Below, piece after piece: positions 35,660-44,726 of a stretch of 64,000 nucleotides of DNA. Position numbers and translations under genes: made by a program. The notes under the pieces are model-generated. The model was given only the letters and a program-made list of their open reading frames with translations, was not told where the DNA came from and searched no databases. Positions within the stretch are counted from its first letter, which is position 1; the number at the start of each line of letters is the position of its first letter. The stretch comes from Nocardia sp. MH4 (lineage in GTDB: Bacteria > Actinomycetota > Actinomycetes > Mycobacteriales > Mycobacteriaceae). Location of the stretch: contig NZ_LPNR01000102.1 in NCBI RefSeq assembly GCF_019266065.1, positions 41,450 to 105,449 of the forward strand. Reading direction: 5' to 3'.

Positions 35660-37693
35660 TCACCAGCCGGGATCGGTATCCAGCGGAACGTTGATCCAGC
35701 TCGGGCGAGCGGGGTCGAGTTCGAGGTGCTGGGTGCGCAGGCCGCTCTCGTTCAGCAACGGCCGCAACGGGATTCCGCTGGGGAAGTTGCTCGCGAAGAC
35801 GTCGATGCGCAGCCGGTGCCCCGGCAGCAGGACGCCGTCGGTGGCGCGGATGCCGATGTCGATCGTGGTCGGCTCGCCCGGGACGACCGGCTGACGGGTG
35901 TCCAGGGTGAGGATCGGGTACGGGTCGGTGTAGTCACCGTTGGGCGAGCGGGTCGACTTGCCGTCGTCGACCGCGCGCAGCGAGGCCACCAGCTGACCCT
36001 GCGACCAGACCGTCGACCGGCCGTCGGGCGCGACGTCGTTCACCGTGACGGTCCAGTAGCCGTCGGGCGCGTCGAGCACCGTGTTCAGGTGCGCGGCGAT
36101 CGCGCCGGAGATCCGGGTCGCCTGGGTGACCGGAGCGGTGGTGAAGGTCAGCGCCGCGCCCTCACTGATCCGCGCGTCCTTGGCGCACACGTCCGGCAGC
36201 GGGATCAGCCCCGCCGTGCCCTGCGCGGCGTCCCGCGAGCAGATGGTCGTCAGGCTCGGATCCACCGATACCCGCTGCGCGGCACCGGGTGCGCCGACGA
36301 GACTGCCGTCGAAGCGGGCGCCCGGCGCCGAGCCGGACGACGCGGGGTCGAGGTACATCCGCCGGTACTGCATGCCGGGCCGCGGGAAGGCGACGTCGGT
36401 CGTCCACTGCTCACTGCCCTGCTGCCACAGGGTGACCGGCTCGTAGCGGTCGACTCCGTTGTCGATGCCCTTGAGCCACTTGTCGAACCACGCCCGCTGC
36501 AACGACTCCAGCGGCGCGGGCGCACCGGCCTGGCCCAGACCCGAACTCACGGTCACGTGGTAGACGTTGCCCATGACGAGCTTCTTCTGCTCGGCGGGCA
36601 CATCGACGGCGTTGTAGATGCGCGGGGTCGAGTAGGTGAAGATGTCGTGCCAGCCGCCGTAGAGGAAGGTCGGCACCCGCACCTGGTCGGGCTGCCCGAC
36701 CCAGGCGGTGCGCAGCGGGCTCTCGTCGTCGAGGATGCTGGCCATCTCCGGCGGGATCTGGTCCACGCTCGGCGTGGTCAGGGCCGCGATGAGCACATTG
36801 AAGAAGGTGAACGGGTCACGCACCCGGTCGCCGAGCCACGTCCAGTCGAACTTGCCGGAAAAAATCGACACCAGGTCCGGCAGCAGCTTCGCCCCGTCGA
36901 CGGCGAGCAGCCACGGCGGGATGAAGCCGACGCCCAGCGCGCCGCCGGGCGCGGCCACATCGCGGATCAGGTCGCTGCCGGGCACGATCGGGAAGATCGC
37001 CTTGAGCGCGGCGGGATGGCGCTGCGCGGTCTGGAGCTGATTGATCCCCGAGTAGGAGATGCCGCTCATCCCGATCTTGCCGTTGGACCAGCCCTGCGCG
37101 GCCGCCCAGTCGACGACCTCGACGCCGTCGAGCTGTTCGCGTTCGCCGAACACCTGCCAGGTGCCCTGGGAGAATCCGGTGCCGCGCACATCGACGACGA
37201 CCTGGGTGTAGCCGCCGCGGATCAGGTTCCGGTCGACACCGAAGGTGCGGGCGGCGCCGCCGGGCAGCGCCTTCATCATGTCGCTGAGGCTGCTGAAGCC
37301 GAACGCCGAGAAGTCCAGGTTCTGCAGCACCGGCAGCAGCACGTCGGACAGGCCGGGCACGGCGAGCGCCGAGTCGGCGACGTTGGACACCAGCTTCGTG
37401 TACGGCGTCATGTTGACGATGGTGGGCGTCGGCTCGGTGATCGGCTGGCCGTCGGCACCCGCCGGGTGATAGACGTTGGCTTTCAATACCGTTCCGTCAC
37501 TCATCGTGATCGGCACGTCCCACTCGATGAAGACGTTCGGGTATTGCTGCGGGCCGTTGTGGGTGGCGACGAACTGCGCGTCCAGCCCCCCGTCGGCCGG
37601 CAACGCCTGGCCGACCGGGGCCGATGCGACAGCGCCCGCGAACACGACGACGGATGCGACCAGCGCGGCCAGTCGCCCTCGATTTTTGATCAT
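35660..37693 (-). CDS. Secreted CocE/NonD-type X-Pro dipeptidyl-peptidase-family hydrolase
   Basis: 677 residues with a Sec signal peptide: 'MIKNRGRLAALVASVVVFAG' then 'AVASAPVGQA', cleavage likely after 'GQA' near residue 29. The S15/CocE domain carries nucleophile Ser in 'GMSGISYSGINQ', Asp in 'YGGWHDIF' and a probable His in 'GNVYHVTVS'. The C-terminal jelly-roll (from about residue 440) has 'VWSQGQLVASLR' and 'LLPGHRLRIDVFASNFP'. It probably hydrolyses an ester or amide outside the membrane; mycobacterial relatives are mostly uncharacterised. Divergent from a TetR gene with several dyads between, so likely its target. Confidence 0.87.
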   Translation of the reverse strand: MIKNRGRLAALVASVVVFAGAVASAPVGQALPADGGLDAQFVATHNGPQQYPNVFIEWDVPITMSDGTVLKANVYHPAGADGQPITEPTPTIVNMTPYTKLVSNVADSALAVPGLSDVLLPVLQNLDFSAFGFSSLSDMMKALPGGAARTFGVDRNLIRGGYTQVVVDVRGTGFSQGTWQVFGEREQLDGVEVVDWAAAQGWSNGKIGMSGISYSGINQLQTAQRHPAALKAIFPIVPGSDLIRDVAAPGGALGVGFIPPWLLAVDGAKLLPDLVSIFSGKFDWTWLGDRVRDPFTFFNVLIAALTTPSVDQIPPEMASILDDESPLRTAWVGQPDQVRVPTFLYGGWHDIFTYSTPRIYNAVDVPAEQKKLVMGNVYHVTVSSGLGQAGAPAPLESLQRAWFDKWLKGIDNGVDRYEPVTLWQQGSEQWTTDVAFPRPGMQYRRMYLDPASSGSAPGARFDGSLVGAPGAAQRVSVDPSLTTICSRDAAQGTAGLIPLPDVCAKDARISEGAALTFTTAPVTQATRISGAIAAHLNTVLDAPDGYWTVTVNDVAPDGRSTVWSQGQLVASLRAVDDGKSTRSPNGDYTDPYPILTLDTRQPVVPGEPTTIDIGIRATDGVLLPGHRLRIDVFASNFPSGIPLRPLLNESGLRTQHLELDPARPSWINVPLDTDPGW

Positions 37694-37718
37694 GCTTCGG
37701 TCTCAGCCCTCCACCATC

Positions 37719-37788
37719 GGGAACCACGACGTTCCCGTACCGGGAAGTAACGTAGCCTGCGTCACGTTCGATCGCAAGAACATGTTCT
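37719..37788. promoter_or_regulatory. Dyads between CocE-type hydrolase and TetR
   Basis: Three perfect inverted repeats: GGGAAC-N6-GTTCCC (37719-37736), TTCCCG-TAC-CGGGAA (37732-37746) and AGAACATGTTCT (37777-37788). The first two overlap. The region is shared by both divergent promoters, making it the obvious TetR-operator zone. Confidence 0.6.
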
Positions 37789-37855
37789 CGGCCCCTCCCC
37801 CGCAACCACCGGCCGCCGCGCCGACCCGCACGAGCCACCTGACAGAATCGATGGC

Positions 37856-38509
37856 GTGAACGCGCCCGATATCGATGCCGACGGACGCAGGTACCGCGGC
37901 GCCGCACCCGGACAGCGTCAGCAGGAACGGCGTGCCCGGCTCATCGAGGCGGCCACCGAAGCCTTCGGCACCGACGGCTACCGCAACACCACCGTCACCA
38001 CCATCTGTGCCGCGGCCGGCGTCGGGAAGCGGTACTTCTACGAATCCTTCACCGACAGCGAGGACCTGCTGCTCGAGGTGTATCGCGAGGTCACCGCGCG
38101 GATGCTGGAGGCGATCCACGTCGGCATCGGCGACCTCGACGCCGATATCGACACCAGGGTGCGCGGCACGCTCACGGCGTACTTCCAGCTCATCCTCGAC
38201 GATCCCCGCGTGCCGCGGATCGCCTTCTTCGAGATCCTCGGCGTGAGCCCGACCGTCGACCGCGCCTACCACGATGTGCTCGACGCGCTGGTCGACATCT
38301 GCCTGGCGCTGTTGACGCCGTATGTGGATCTGGACTCCCATCCCGCGCCGAGCGCGCGGATGGTCGTGCTCGGGCTGGTCGGCGCGATCCTGATCATCGC
38401 CCAGAAATGGGTGCTCGACGACTACCGTCAGCCGCTGGCCGATGTCGTCGACAGCGGTTGCCTGGTGGTCGGCGCGGTGCTGGACCGGATCAGCGCGGAC
38501 GCCGAATAG
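37856..38509 (+). CDS. TetR-family repressor
   Basis: 217 residues from GTG 37856. Helix-turn-helix: 'ARLIEAATEAFGTDGYRNTT', 'TTICAAAGVGKRYFYESFTD'. The C-terminal part is long and rather hydrophobic ('MVVLGLVGAILIIAQKWVLD'), as in regulators of lipid metabolism. An N-terminal extension 'MNAPDIDADGRRYRGAAPG' precedes the DNA-binding domain. No ribosome-binding site of note. Divergent from the secreted hydrolase at 35660-37693 and probably its repressor. Confidence 0.86.
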   Translation: MNAPDIDADGRRYRGAAPGQRQQERRARLIEAATEAFGTDGYRNTTVTTICAAAGVGKRYFYESFTDSEDLLLEVYREVTARMLEAIHVGIGDLDADIDTRVRGTLTAYFQLILDDPRVPRIAFFEILGVSPTVDRAYHDVLDALVDICLALLTPYVDLDSHPAPSARMVVLGLVGAILIIAQKWVLDDYRQPLADVVDSGCLVVGAVLDRISADAE

Positions 38510-38720
38510 GGTTGCCCTGGAGCGTTCTCCGTGCGCCGATGCCGTCGAGCAGAGCGGCGAGACCGAACCGGAACGTCCCGTCCGGGGCGGCGTTGCAGCC
38601 CGTGCCCGCCGGCTTCCCGGCGTGGACCTGGACCCTCCAGAAGGTCCGCAACACCGTGGATTTCGGCGGCGCCCTGCTCGGCCTGGCGATCTCGGTCCTC
38701 GGCTGAGATCGCCGAACCCC
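38490..38720 (-). pseudogene. Possible remnant of a TetR C-terminal domain
   Basis: The frame ends 'DGTFRFGLAALLDGIGARR', which resembles the closing helix of many TetR regulators ('FxFGLxxLLDGI'). Nothing upstream in this frame looks like a DNA-binding domain and the sequence before it is arginine/proline-rich. The stop lies inside the 3' end of the opposite TetR gene. Treated as a decayed remnant; the match is to a short motif only. Confidence 0.3.
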
Positions 38721-38722
38721 GG

Positions 38723-39295
38723 TCAGGGGATCGCGAGGACGGCCACTCCCACGAGTACGTCGACCAGACCGCAGAACTCCGCGAAGGTACGCGCGACCGT
38801 GCGCCGCGCGTGCCGATGTTCGTAGTCCCACAGACCGTGCCCGATCCAGCCCGCCGCGACCAGGACCCGCGCCCACCCGATATCCACGTGCTGCGCCGCC
38901 ACCGCGAGCACCGTGAACAGCGCGAAACCCGCGAGCTGCGCCAGAAACGGCCGATCGACCCGGTCGTGGCGCAGCGCCAGGGCCACCGCGAGCGCCGCCA
39001 CCACCGCCAGCACGACCGTGGTCGGCACCAGGTCCTGCACCGACAGCAGGCCGAACAGGACGCCGAGCGCGCCGAAGACAGCCCATGTGCGATCCGGCCT
39101 GCCGAGGGCCGCGGTGACCAGATAGATCAGCGGCAACACGACCAACAGCTCCGCCAGCGCCCGCACCGTGCTCTCCGCGCCCGTCGGCCAGATCAGCAGC
39201 ACCAGCCCGAGCGCGACGACACTCGGCCAGCGCCGCGGCATCGCCGCACCGATTCTGCTGTATCCCAAGGACATTCGTTGGTCCGATACCGTCAT
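38723..39295 (-). CDS. Six-span hypothetical membrane protein
   Basis: 190 residues with about six hydrophobic helices: 'VVALGLVLLIW', 'ALAELLVVLPLIYLVTAAL', 'VFGALGVLFGLLS', 'TVVLAVVAALAVALAL', 'GFALFTVLAVAAQ' and 'GLVDVLVGVAVLAIP'. A polar patch 'GLWDYEHRHARRTVARTF' near residue 150 is rich in His and Arg and may be the functional loop. GGAGG precedes ATG 39295. No family recognised. Divergent from the GlxA-type regulator with about 145 bases between. Confidence 0.75.
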   Translation of the reverse strand: MTVSDQRMSLGYSRIGAAMPRRWPSVVALGLVLLIWPTGAESTVRALAELLVVLPLIYLVTAALGRPDRTWAVFGALGVLFGLLSVQDLVPTTVVLAVVAALAVALALRHDRVDRPFLAQLAGFALFTVLAVAAQHVDIGWARVLVAAGWIGHGLWDYEHRHARRTVARTFAEFCGLVDVLVGVAVLAIP

Positions 39296-39441
39296 GACCC
39301 GCCTCCGTCGATCGCCGTTCCCTCAGCCTGGCGCGCGCGAACGCGACATTCGACAGCCGCGGCCGACCCTGTCTGTTTTCTTGTGATTCCTGGCAGAACA
39401 GACCCGCGAGGACGACGCCCGGCCCACCTACACTGGGCCGT

Positions 39442-40452
39442 ATGGGCGCACGGACTGTTGCCGTCATCGGCTACGACGGCGCCGAGCTGCTCGACCTGGC
39501 CTGCGTCACCACCACCCTCGACGGCGCCAACCGGCTCGGCGCCGATCCGCCGTACCGGGTCGAACTGGCCACGCGCGGCGGGCGGACCATCACCTGCGAT
39601 TCCGGGCTACGGTTGCACGGGCAGGCCCGGTGGGAGCGCCTCACCGGCCCCCTCGACACCTTGATCGTCTCCGGCGGTCTCGGCCATCTGGACGCGGCGC
39701 GCGACACCGCACTGGTCGCGCATGTCCGCAGGCTCGCCGCGGTGAGCCGCCGCGTCGCCTCGGTCTGCACCGGGGCGAGCGTGCTGGCCGCGGCCGGACT
39801 GCTCGACGGCAGGCGGGCGACCACGCACTGGATCGCCGCCGACATGCTGGCCGCCGAATATCCGCGCGTCACCGTCGATCCCGATCCGATCTACATCCGT
39901 GACGGCCGCGTCGCCACGGCGGCGGGGATGACCAGCGCGATCGACCTCATGCTCGCCTTCGTCGAGGAGGACCACGGCGCCGAGCTGGCCCGCCAGGTCG
40001 CCCGCGGCCTGGTGACCTACTTGCAGCGGCCCGGTTCACAGGCGCAGATGAGCATGTTCACCGCGCAGCCGCACGCCGAGCACGCGCTGGTCCGGCGGGT
40101 CACCGCGCATATCGCCGCGCATCTGTCCGAGGACCTGTCCACCGCGACGCTGGCCGCCAGGGAAGGCGTGAGCGCACGTCACCTGACCAGGCTGTTCGGC
40201 AAACATCTCGGCGTCACCCCCGGCCGCCACATCCGCCGCGCGCGGGTCGAGGCCGCCGCGCAACTGCTCGTCCACACCACGACCCCGGTCGCGGTGATCG
40301 CGACCCGCTGCGGCTTCGGCACCGCCGAATCACTGCGGCAGGCCTTCGTCCGCCGATTCGGGGTCGCCCCCGCCCACTACCGGGCAACGTTGTCGCGTCC
40401 CGCTCCCGACGCCGACCCGGAACCGTTGCCGGTCAGCCGATCCCGGCGGTGA
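39442..40452 (+). CDS. GlxA-type regulator (DJ-1/PfpI plus AraC)
   Basis: 336 residues. The N-terminal DJ-1/PfpI domain has 'DTLIVSGGLGHLDAARDTAL' and the nucleophile elbow 'VASVCTGASVLAAAGLLDGR', with cysteine retained. The C-terminal AraC domain (about 225-320) has two helix-turn-helices: 'TATLAAREGVSARHLTRLF' and 'VAVIATRCGFGTAESLRQAF'. GlxA-type proteins sense small molecules through the amidotransferase-like domain. Its target may be the divergent membrane gene. It overlaps the convergent hydrolase gene by 20 bases at the 3' end. Confidence 0.9.
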   Translation: MGARTVAVIGYDGAELLDLACVTTTLDGANRLGADPPYRVELATRGGRTITCDSGLRLHGQARWERLTGPLDTLIVSGGLGHLDAARDTALVAHVRRLAAVSRRVASVCTGASVLAAAGLLDGRRATTHWIAADMLAAEYPRVTVDPDPIYIRDGRVATAAGMTSAIDLMLAFVEEDHGAELARQVARGLVTYLQRPGSQAQMSMFTAQPHAEHALVRRVTAHIAAHLSEDLSTATLAAREGVSARHLTRLFGKHLGVTPGRHIRRARVEAAAQLLVHTTTPVAVIATRCGFGTAESLRQAFVRRFGVAPAHYRATLSRPAPDADPEPLPVSRSRR

Positions 40453-41353
40453 AGGCGGTGAACCGCTCGGCGATGCGGTCGGGGTCCTCGCCGTTGATGG
40501 CGTGGGACGCGTCGGGCCAGACCTCGACCTGCGCGCCGGGGATCAGGCGCGCGGTGGCGGCGGCCCGGTCGGCGTCGTGCACGATGGAGCGGCCCGCGAA
40601 CAGGGCCAAGACCGGCACCGTCAGAGCGCGCAGCTGGTCCTCGGTGGGGCGCGGGAGCAGCGGCTGGGCGCCACGGTAATCCGTCATCCCGGCGGCGATC
40701 AGCCTGCCCTCGGGAATCGAGTCGTCGACCGGGACACCGCCGGAGATCCAGCCCAGCAAGCGGTTTCGCAGCCCGGTCGGCAGGGCGGGGACCGCACTGC
40801 CCAGCGAGACGACGATCATCTTCCAGCTCAGCCGGGCGAAGGTATCGGCCGGATCGAGCAGGGTGATCGAGGCGACGCGCTCCGGACGATGCAGCGCGGT
40901 CTGCACGGCCAGGTTCGCGCCGATGCTGACACCGAGCAGATGGGCCCGCCGAACCCCCAGTCCCACCAGGGTTTCGGCGATCCAGGTCGCCTGATCCGAC
41001 CCATCGGTCAGCGCCGTGGTCTGCCCGCTCGCGCCCGGCTCACCCACGCTGTCCACCGACCAGACCGTGCGCCGCGCCATCAGGCCCGGCAGGTTGGTGG
41101 CCCACATCGGCGTCGAGGCCTGGCGGCCGGACAGCAAGACCACGGGGGTGTCGCCGCCGGGACCGAAGCGGTAGGCGCGCACGGGACCGAACGAGGTCGG
41201 CACCGCGGCGATGGCATCGGGCGGCGGAAGTTGGGCCATGCCCGCGCGGTAGGCGGCGGCGAAGTGCTCGAAGCTCGCCCGATCGGGGAAGTATCCGACC
41301 TTGTCCGCGGGTCGGCCGATCGTGGGAGCAAGGAACAACCCGTCCGCGGCCAT
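40433..41353 (-). CDS. Alpha/beta-hydrolase
   Basis: 306 residues. Core motifs: 'VVLLSGRQASTPMWATNLPG' (oxyanion region without the usual HG), nucleophile elbow 'LLGVSIGANLA' and catalytic His in 'WPDASHAINGEDPD'; an Asp in 'IVHDADRAAA' may complete the triad. A 50-residue N-terminal arm ('YFPDRASFEHFAAAYRAGM') is characteristic of actinobacterial hydrolases found next to regulators. Cytosolic. The substrate cannot be predicted. Convergent with GlxA. Confidence 0.83.
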   Translation of the reverse strand: MAADGLFLAPTIGRPADKVGYFPDRASFEHFAAAYRAGMAQLPPPDAIAAVPTSFGPVRAYRFGPGGDTPVVLLSGRQASTPMWATNLPGLMARRTVWSVDSVGEPGASGQTTALTDGSDQATWIAETLVGLGVRRAHLLGVSIGANLAVQTALHRPERVASITLLDPADTFARLSWKMIVVSLGSAVPALPTGLRNRLLGWISGGVPVDDSIPEGRLIAAGMTDYRGAQPLLPRPTEDQLRALTVPVLALFAGRSIVHDADRAAATARLIPGAQVEVWPDASHAINGEDPDRIAERFTAFTAGIG

Positions 41354-41410
41354 ATCGCCGAGCGTAGACCGCTGACCTGAGCGTCTCCCGCAGCCGCGGT
41401 CGGCACCTGG

Positions 41411-42175
41411 TCAGCGCCCGCGCAGCAGGGCGACGATCGCGTCCTGATTCCTCCGCTCGGCGTTGTCCAGCGCGGTGCGGCCGTCCGCGTCGCGGATCCG
41501 CGGGTCGGCGCCCGCGTCGAGCAGCGCGGTCACGGTCTCCTGGTAGCGCTGCGAGCCGTCGCCGTAGACGATCGCCTCCTGCAGCGCCGTCCATTTCGGC
41601 GTGTTGACGTGGTTCACGTCGACGCCCGCCGCGATCAGCAGGCGCACGGTGCTCACGTGCCCGTGCTCACTGGCGGGAATGAGCGCGGTCCCGCCGTAGC
41701 GATTGACGCTGCGCAGGTCGGCGCCGTGGCGCAGGACCGGCTCGAGGATCTCGTCGAAGCCCTCGGCACCCGCGTAGAGGTAGGCGGAGTCCTGCAGGTC
41801 GTCCTTGGCGTCGACGTCGGCGCCCGCGTCGATGAGAGCCACCGCCGCCGCACTCGCCCGGTTCTTGGTGGCGGCGATCAGCGGCGTCCGGCCCTGGTCG
41901 CCGCGCGTTTCCAGATCGGCGCCCCGAGCGATCAGGTCACGTACGCGCGCCGCGTCGTTGCTCGCGGCGGCGGCGAACAGGTCGTCGTCGAGGCTGTGGT
42001 CGAGCTGCCGGGTGGTCGGCGGCGCCTGGATGGGGGCCTCGGTGGTCACCGTGGTGGCCGGAACGGCAGACCGTACGTCCGGATCGGCGGAACAGGCGCC
42101 GATACCCACCGCCAGCACGGCGAGCGCGAGCACGCTCGCGCGGGCGCCACGGATGGTCGAACGAGCCGGGTGCAT
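41411..42175 (-). CDS. Ankyrin-repeat lipoprotein
   Basis: 254 residues from ATG 42175 with AGAGGAGAA upstream. Lipoprotein signal: basic start, hydrophobic 'ASVLALAVLAVGIGACSADP' with lipobox I-G-A-C. A Thr/Pro-rich linker follows, then five ankyrin repeats between about residues 65 and 250: 'DLIARGADLETRGDQGRTPL', 'ALIDAGADVDAKDDLQDSAY', 'PVLRHGADLRSVNRYGGTAL', 'LLIAAGVDVNHVNTPKWTAL' and 'ALLDAGADPRIRDADGRTAL'. Ankyrin repeats mediate protein binding; on a surface lipoprotein they may bind another envelope protein. The partner is unknown. Confidence 0.88.
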   Translation of the reverse strand: MHPARSTIRGARASVLALAVLAVGIGACSADPDVRSAVPATTVTTEAPIQAPPTTRQLDHSLDDDLFAAAASNDAARVRDLIARGADLETRGDQGRTPLIAATKNRASAAAVALIDAGADVDAKDDLQDSAYLYAGAEGFDEILEPVLRHGADLRSVNRYGGTALIPASEHGHVSTVRLLIAAGVDVNHVNTPKWTALQEAIVYGDGSQRYQETVTALLDAGADPRIRDADGRTALDNAERRNQDAIVALLRGR

Positions 42176-42454
42176 GGGTTCTCCTCTGGTCAGGTCCCCT
42201 CCACCGTGCCCAGCGAGTGCCATCGCGTCCAGGACGCAGTACCGATCATCGCCATCGACACCGTCTATGGCGTGTCGCGGTAACCACGCGGTGAACAGCG
42301 CAGAACTATCGCTCTCGCCGTATTGCCCTGCGCGCCAGCCGATGTCCACACTGAGAGCCGTCCGACAGCGCGGTCGACACCTCCGCGGCCCGCACGGTCT
42401 CCCTGCCCCGCGCACCACGACGGGCGGCGATCACCACGAGCCGAAGGACGCGCG

Positions 42455-43330
42455 ATGCCGTTTCTGCTGATCTCCGGAGTCTTCGTCGCCAAGGGCGCCC
42501 AGCCCGACGGCGACTCGGTGCGCTTCCGTCCCGACGACCCCACCCTGTGGGACCGGGTGGGCGGCCCACATCGGGTGAAACGCAACGCCTCCGGCGCCGC
42601 GCAGTTGCGCCTGGACGGCATCGATTCGCTGGAGACGCACTACACGCCCCGCCACGGCACCCGCACCCACCAACCGTTGCCGCTCGCCCACGCCGCCGCC
42701 GAGGAGCTGCTCGCCTGGCTGGGCTTCACCGGCGTGGTGCGCGATGCGAACGAGACCGTCACCGCCGCGGATCAGGCCGAGGTGCCCGGTTTCATCCTGA
42801 CCCGGGGCGCCGATCTGCACGGCCGGTGTGTCGCCTTCGCCGGGCGCGGCGCCTCGCCCGATAGCGCGGGCGCCGAGATGTTCGTCGACGTGGCCCTGCT
42901 GCGACTCACCCTCAATCACCACCAGCTGGCCACCGGCCTGGCCTACCCGACGTTCTATCGCAGCCTGTTCCCCGCCCTGCGGACCGAGTTCGCCGCGGTC
43001 GCCACGGCCGCCGCGACCGCGGCGACCCCGCTCGGTGTCTGGGCGGCCGACGCGACGACCACCGGCGCCGCGATCACCTCGCCGACCGCCCTGTCCGACG
43101 AGGTGGTGCTGCTACCGAAGCTGTTCCGCCGCCTGGCCGACTACCTCGCGCTCGGCGACGGCGATCTCTCGCTCGACGGTTTCCCCGCCTTCCTCGCCCA
43201 GGCGGCCGATCGCTTCTTCATCCTCTCCACCGGTCACTCCACCACCGGTCTCGACGCGATCACCGTGGTCGACGGCCCGACCGTGCGCCTGACCCACCCG
43301 CCGACGGATCTGGTCTTCGACGAGAAGTAG
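42455..43330 (+). CDS. SNase-like (thermonuclease-fold) protein
   Basis: 291 residues. The N-terminal 110 residues resemble a staphylococcal-nuclease/OB fold: 'GAQPDGDSVRFRPDDP' and 'AAQLRLDGIDSLETHYTPRH' parallel the D-G-D-T and R-L-x-G-I-D-x-x-E motifs. An inserted 'AAAEELLAWLGFTGVV' helix follows. The C-terminal half ('YPTFYRSLFPALRTEF', 'LSLDGFPAFLAQAADRFFIL') is helical and not recognised. No signal peptide, so cytosolic. AGGA precedes ATG 42455. Nuclease activity is inferred from the motif only; the second catalytic Arg is not certain. Confidence 0.65.
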   Translation: MPFLLISGVFVAKGAQPDGDSVRFRPDDPTLWDRVGGPHRVKRNASGAAQLRLDGIDSLETHYTPRHGTRTHQPLPLAHAAAEELLAWLGFTGVVRDANETVTAADQAEVPGFILTRGADLHGRCVAFAGRGASPDSAGAEMFVDVALLRLTLNHHQLATGLAYPTFYRSLFPALRTEFAAVATAAATAATPLGVWAADATTTGAAITSPTALSDEVVLLPKLFRRLADYLALGDGDLSLDGFPAFLAQAADRFFILSTGHSTTGLDAITVVDGPTVRLTHPPTDLVFDEK

Positions 43331-43368
43331 CCGGGTGAGATACCTCGTTCCCGGGGTACCCCTGGGAC

Positions 43369-43587
43369 ATGACTACTCACGAGGATCAGCAACTCGACGA
43401 GGTCATCGAACGGTTGACCATCCGGTATCCGACCGTCGCCCCCGCCGAGATCGCCGACATCGTCCGCCGGACCCACGACCAGTTCGCCCGGGCCCACGTC
43501 CGCGACTTCGTCCCGCTGCTCGTCGAGCATCACGTGCAGGACGCGCTCGGCACCCGGACCGGCCGGATCCCACCCATCCCGATGTGA
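43369..43587 (+). CDS. Three-helix-bundle dimerisation-domain small protein
   Basis: 72 residues. 'LDEVIERLTIRYPTVAPAEI' and 'IVRRTHDQFARAHVRDFVPL' fit the small actinobacterial family annotated as three-helix bundle dimerization domain; the end is 'LVEHHVQDALG'. It lies 53 bases before mscR on the same strand but the strong ribosome-binding site and the dyad of mscR argue for separate control. Role unknown. Confidence 0.7.
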   Translation: MTTHEDQQLDEVIERLTIRYPTVAPAEIADIVRRTHDQFARAHVRDFVPLLVEHHVQDALGTRTGRIPPIPM

Positions 43588-43609
43588 TCCGGCGCCGGAC
43601 CCCGCTAGC

Positions 43610-43627
43610 GTTGACGACGACGTCAAC
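43610..43627. promoter_or_regulatory. GTTGACG-N4-CGTCAAC dyad before mscR
   Basis: Perfect seven-base inverted repeat overlapping a possible -35 (TTGACG) just upstream of the AGGAGG of mscR. The half-site GTTGACG also appears in the twin operators at 62762-62809, there in the opposite arrangement. Confidence 0.45.
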
Positions 43628-43640
43628 CTAGGAGGTCCGC

Positions 43641-44726
43641 ATGCCCGACACCGTTCGCGGAGTCATCGCCCGCGCGAAGAACGCGCCGGTCGAAACCGTC
43701 GATATCGTGATTCCCGATCCCGGGCCGCACGATGTGGTCGTCCGCGTCCAGGCGTGCGGGGTCTGCCACACCGATCTGCACTATCGCGAAGGCGGGATCA
43801 ACGACGAGTTCCCGTTCCTGCTCGGCCACGAGGCGGCGGGTGTCGTCGAGTCGGTCGGCGCGGCGGTCACCCATGTCGCCGAGGGCGATTTCGTCGTGCT
43901 GAACTGGCGCGCGGTCTGCGGCGAGTGCCGGGCCTGTCGGCGCGGTCGCCCCTGGTACTGCTTCGACACCCACAACGCCAGCGTGCCGATGACGCTCACC
44001 GACGGCACCCCGCTCACTCCGGCGCTCGGCGTCGGCGCGTTCGCCGACAAGACCCTGGTGCACGAAAAGCAGTGCACCAAGGTCGATCCCGAGACCGATC
44101 CGGCCGTGGCCGGACTGCTCGGCTGCGGTGTGATGGCCGGCATCGGCGCGGCGGTGAACACCGGCGCGGTCTCGCGCGGCGACAGTGTCGCGGTGATCGG
44201 CTGCGGCGGCGTCGGTGACGCGGCCATCGCCGGCGCCTTCCTCGCCGGCGCGGGCACCATCATCGCGATCGATCGCGACCCGCGAAAGCTGGAGTGGGCC
44301 AGGGACTTCGGTGCCACCCACACCATCGACGCGAGCACCGCCGATGTGGTCGAGCAGATCAAGGAGCTCACCGACGGATTCGGTGCCGACGTGGTGATCG
44401 ACGCGGTCGGGCGCCCGGAGACCTGGAAGCAGGCGTTCTACGGCCGCGACCTGGCAGGCACCGTGGTGCTCGTCGGCGTCCCGACCCCGGACATGACCCT
44501 GGACATGCCGCTGATCGATCTGTTCTCGCACGGCGGCGCGCTGAAGTCGTCCTGGTACGGCGATTGCCTGCCCGAACGCGACTTCCCGATGCTCATCGAC
44601 CTGCACCGCCAGGGCAGGCTGCCGCTGGATCGCTTCGTCACCGAGCGCATCGGCGTCGACGAGGTCGAGCAGGCGTTCGCCGCCATGGGCGAGGGCAAGG
44701 TGCTGCGCTCGGTGGTGGTCTGGTGA
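43641..44726 (+). CDS. mscR: S-(hydroxymethyl)mycothiol dehydrogenase
   Basis: 361 residues. Zinc MDR with catalytic ligands in '[15 protein letters not shown]' and '[14 protein letters not shown]', structural zinc cysteines in '[15 protein letters not shown]', and NAD fold '[20 protein letters not shown]'. '[12 protein letters not shown]' and '[17 protein letters not shown]' are characteristic of mycothiol-dependent formaldehyde dehydrogenase/nitrosomycothiol reductase (MscR). It oxidises the formaldehyde-mycothiol adduct, and S-nitrosomycothiol can be a substrate. AGGAGG lies six bases upstream of ATG. The metallo-beta-lactamase gene follows with a GTGA overlap, the same pairing as Rv2259-Rv2260. 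Confidence 0.93.
   Translation: MPDTVRGVIARAKNAPVETVDIVIPDPGPHDVVVRVQACGVCHTDLHYREGGINDEFPFLLGHEAAGVVESVGAAVTHVAEGDFVVLNWRAVCGECRACRRGRPWYCFDTHNASVPMTLTDGTPLTPALGVGAFADKTLVHEKQCTKVDPETDPAVAGLLGCGVMAGIGAAVNTGAVSRGDSVAVIGCGGVGDAAIAGAFLAGAGTIIAIDRDPRKLEWARDFGATHTIDASTADVVEQIKELTDGFGADVVIDAVGRPETWKQAFYGRDLAGTVVLVGVPTPDMTLDMPLIDLFSHGGALKSSWYGDCLPERDFPMLIDLHRQGRLPLDRFVTERIGVDEVEQAFAAMGEGKVLRSVVVW

Noticed and set aside
38407..38706. Plus-strand frame ending 'TVDFGGALLGLAISVLG'
   Set aside because: Overlaps the TetR end in another frame, has no start signal, and the opposite strand resembles a TetR tail instead.
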